Shown: positions 61,453 to 64,000 of the stretch, in pieces
Layout: every line of letters begins with the position of its first letter
How positions within the stretch are numbered: the first letter of the stretch is position 1
Assembly: GCF_949628215.1 (NCBI RefSeq)
Contig: NC_134280.1
Location: 47,022,621-47,086,620, forward strand
Direction: 5' to 3'
Length of the DNA stretch: 64,000 bases
Origin: Phalacrocorax aristotelis
Taxonomy: Eukaryota; Chordata; Aves; Suliformes; Phalacrocoracidae
Notes under the pieces: model-generated
Database searches by the model: none
The model's input: only the letters and a program-made list of their open reading frames with translations
What the model was told of the DNA's origin: nothing
Position numbers and translations under genes: made by a program

Positions 61453-63168
61453 TAGGCTCAGTTATGTCTGTTGATGGATGTGAACACTGTTTTCTTGACT
61501 TGACAGAAATATAAGATGTCATGCAGTGTTGGGAATAGGATGGGTTGTGGAAAAGAGAAATAATTGCAGTACAGAAGAAAAAAAAAAAACCAGGTACCAC
61601 TCACAATGTCATCTGTTAGTTCTGTGGACTTTTCATATCAAATAATTCCAGATTTAAATTATAATGCAAGTTAAGCTGGAAAACTGAACAAAAGCCCACG
61701 TGACTGCATGTAATTAGTGGAACAGGACTGGTCTTCCGTCTTCTGAAACCATTCCCTACATTGCCCTATATTTCTCTTTTCAGGTACCATGGACATCCAG
61801 CCTTTTTGTGCTGTGTGGTTTTGCAAATTCATCAGCTGACAAAACTGCAGGGTTTACTTACCAGTAAAAGGCTTTTACTTGATATGAGTATTAAATATTG
61901 TGGCAACAGTGTTTATGGACAGAGCCATATTAGATTCAGTCCTCTGTGCTAAAGTAACAGTAATACTGCCATGGTCAGTGCATCCAGGCTTCCTTGCCAG
62001 CTAGCCTATGGGTGGGCTATCTAAAGCTACACAGTCATTTCCATCTCTGTGCTTGTTCAATCACAGTTTACTGGCTAGCTCTTCTTGTGATATGAAGCAC
62101 CAAACTCATTTCACATAGCTCATTCAATAGGGAGCTCTGTCAAGTATATTTGGTTACTCAGACCTATGAACTGCTTGCTTACCAGTCCCACGTAGTTATA
62201 ACTTAGTGTAGTAATCCCCAAGCTGCTTCTGAAGAACGGTTTATTTTTGTTTTTAGATTCCTGAAGGAGTCTTGAAGTGTCATCTGCTGCAAAATGTTGG
62301 AATTACGGATGCCAAGTGAGACAGCGGTGCTTTCACCCTGAACCTGATGCTGAGGGTCTGAATTACCTATGGGAAAGTGAAGGCAATATGACCGCTTTCA
62401 TATTTCCTGGGAGTGAATTACAGCCAGGACTCATACTTGCTGTGAGAGAATATCCAGGTTCACACACCAGTTCAGGTCAGCTACTTAGACAATACATAGG
62501 AAATCTGTTTTGGCTGTTGGACTGAGAACTCTAAGCTCATTTCACAAGTGAAAGGTTACAGCAGAACGATTCTCGGTACAGGAGGGAATTTAGAGCACCT
62601 TTATAAATGCAGTGCTGGATGTCTGCTTCAGCTGACTTTCTGTATTTCCCTTTTCCTGCCAGAAATCCTTTCTTTTCTAAAAATATTTACTTGACTCTGC
62701 ATATTGCTGTCTAATCTAGAGATGGATAATACAGTGCTGATTTTAAAATCCTGACTGGTACAGGATGTAAGAATGACTTCTAAAATAGTGCTAAAATGAG
62801 TTGCTTTGGAACAAATTTTCTAACCTAATCTGTTCTTCTGGGTGTAGTGGTTTCTACAGCACCACCACCACCCCCCCCAACCTTTACTGCTGTCCTAATC
62901 TTCTAGACCATTTAGTACCCTCCTCTTATCCTAAGTAAAATACAATTGCTGTCTCTGATATTCATTAAGTGATAATCTAGATTAATTCAGACTTTGGTGC
63001 GGAAACAGATTGTATTTCAGCTGCAAAGGAATCCAGATTGCCCCATGCAAAATGCACACACATACACACACACGTATGCACACGCGCACACAGTATGTAG
63101 AACGCCTTAAAGAAACTGTAGCTAACCACCTTATTAGTATTCCTCCCTCCTCTGTGTTTCACTTGCAG
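61453..63168. other. Unique sequence left of the exon candidates
   Basis: A 12-base A run at 61578-61589, a C-rich CACCACCACC tract near 62862-62879 and an imperfect CA microsatellite at 63055-63092 are present. No coding sequence was recognised. Confidence 0.55.
63055..63092 (+). repeat. Imperfect CA microsatellite
   Basis: Alternating CA units interrupted by TA, GT and CG steps. It ends about 75 bp before the candidate exon that starts at 63169. Confidence 0.85.
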
Positions 63169-63447
63169 CAACAGAGGGCTGAGCAAAATGCAGTAGAACA
63201 GGGACAGAGACAGAGCTGGCAATCATCTCGGTGCAGGCTGCTGAATGTAGGGGGTGGGGGGGATGCAGCAAAGCAAGATTAATAACCTTGCCATAATCCT
63301 GTGCACCCTGGAAGGAGATACCTCTGGTGACTGAGCTGTTCTTGTCTTGATTAATTGGACTGAGTGAATGAGTGGCTGGCAATCCACCTGGTTTGGAGGC
63401 GACCCCCTGGTTTTGCTGTTCTCTGAATCCTCTACCCATCTGGGAAG
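63169..63447 (+). ncRNA. Candidate noncoding or 5'-untranslated exon
   Basis: Seen: a strong 3' splice-site-like sequence (CTCTGTGTTTCACTTGCAG ending at 63168) and a donor GGGAAG|GTAACA (GT at 63448-63449) enclose 279 bp. The interval is less AT-rich than its surroundings and contains a G-rich stretch (63249-63262). Open frames on both strands are short and unconvincing, so if transcribed it is probably untranslated. Inferred from splice signals only; such pairs also occur by chance. Confidence 0.2.
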
Positions 63448-63449
63448 GT

Positions 63450-63827
63450 AACAGTGAGACGTACCATCTGCAGCACACACAGCAGCTATTGGAAGCTACT
63501 ACTGACAGTTTGCACTACAGTTTTTGGTGAGCAAGAAGCCAGGTATATTGTACAGTAGGATATTTCTGTGCTCGAGCTACTGAATTTCACAATCTGGTCC
63601 TTCAGCAGCCCCCTACCCTCCCTTTTCCAATTGCCTTTGAGTTCTGGGCTTACTTTGGCACAGTCTCCTGGACGCATTTGCTGGGGATGGAAAAGCAATA
63701 AATGGAACCTCTGAAAACTAATTGTTTTGCTTCTGTGTGACTCGAGAAAGAGAAAAGCGAAAAGAATCAAATCCAGCTGGAGGAATTTAAATTTCTTTGC
63801 AAAGTTTACAAAGGGACCATACAAAAG
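63450..63827 (+). ncRNA. Candidate 5'-untranslated exon ending in strong donor
   Basis: Seen: ACAAAAG|GTAAGT (exon end 63827, intron from 63828) pairs with U1 snRNA at eight of nine consensus positions. The preceding 350 bp are purine-rich toward the end (GAGAAAGAGAAAAGCGAAAAG) and contain no long frame reaching the donor, which fits a 5' untranslated first exon. I cannot place the transcription start; no TATA box or CpG island is evident. The rest of the gene would lie beyond the right edge. The gene identity is unknown. Confidence 0.25.
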
Positions 63828-64000
63828 GTAAGTCCAGGGGTTTGTGTACCCCTTCTGTTCCCTTGTTTGTTTCCTGCTTGCTTGTTTAAGCTGTGGAAAA
63901 AAGCTAAAACAGGAGTACTGGGTGCATATGGAGTGTGGTGTTTGTAAAGTCTGTGCTTGTGATTTGTATGATCTATAGTGCTGGAAAATGTCAGTTAAAT
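63828..64000 (+). other. Possible start of intron at right edge
   Basis: GTAAGTCCAGGGG is followed by GT-rich sequence, as expected just inside an intron if the donor at 63828 is real. No coding sequence. Confidence 0.2.

Overview
The window reads as a gene-poor, AT-rich stretch of a bird nuclear genome. The evidence is the repeat content. There are CR1 LINE 3' ends with their typical ATTCTGTGAT/ATTCTATGA-like termini. There are four solo LTRs of the ERVL-type family that is very common in birds (sense strand starts TGTCCTGGTTTCAGCTGGGATAGAGTTAA-like and ends GGGGTTAAACCACGACA-like). Two further LTRs carry the R/U5 block around AATAAAGAATGCCTGC. Much older amniote CR1/L3-like and MIR-like relics are also present. 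There is no prokaryotic gene organisation, no CRISPR array, and no tRNA or rRNA gene that I can see. The repeats would fit a neoavian bird, but I cannot name the species.

Layout. 1-3.66 kb: unique sequence. 3.66-4.12 kb and 7.21-7.78 kb: two minus-strand LTRs of one R/U5 type, with no retroviral interior between them. 12.44-12.58 kb: a candidate minus-strand coding exon (signal-peptide-like, with acceptor, Kozak ATG and phase-1 donor). 14.1-14.5 kb: old LINE relic. 20.41-20.92 kb (-) and 22.12-22.59 kb (+): a divergent pair of ERVL-type solo LTRs; the second holds the only CpG-island-like sequence in the window. 27.9-28.1 kb: old LINE relic. 30.86-31.48 kb: third ERVL-type LTR with an exact 5-bp target duplication. 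33.30-33.39 kb: perfect 42-bp tandem duplication. 33.5-33.7 kb: CR1 end on the minus strand. 43.42-43.90 kb: CR1 3' end with an open ORF2 C-terminal frame, followed at once by the fourth ERVL-type LTR (43.91-44.51 kb). 45.56-45.74 kb: another CR1 end. 52.6-53.05 kb: a GC-richer probable repeat fragment. 63.17-63.83 kb: two candidate noncoding exons on the plus strand, the last ending in a near-perfect splice donor, possibly the 5' end of a gene that continues beyond the right edge.

No complete protein-coding gene was found. Most open frames are of the length and composition expected by chance in 64 kb. The longest (183 codons, 19.45-20.00 kb, minus) resembles no family I know. The window is best read as intergenic or long-intron sequence, with one or two exon candidates that need transcript evidence. 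I found no convincing new biological system. The most interesting items are the CpG-rich LTR with GC-box, CCAAT and E-box sites, the candidate signal-peptide exon with tandem in-frame donors, and the right-edge exon candidates. Conserved noncoding elements may well be present but cannot be recognised without alignments.
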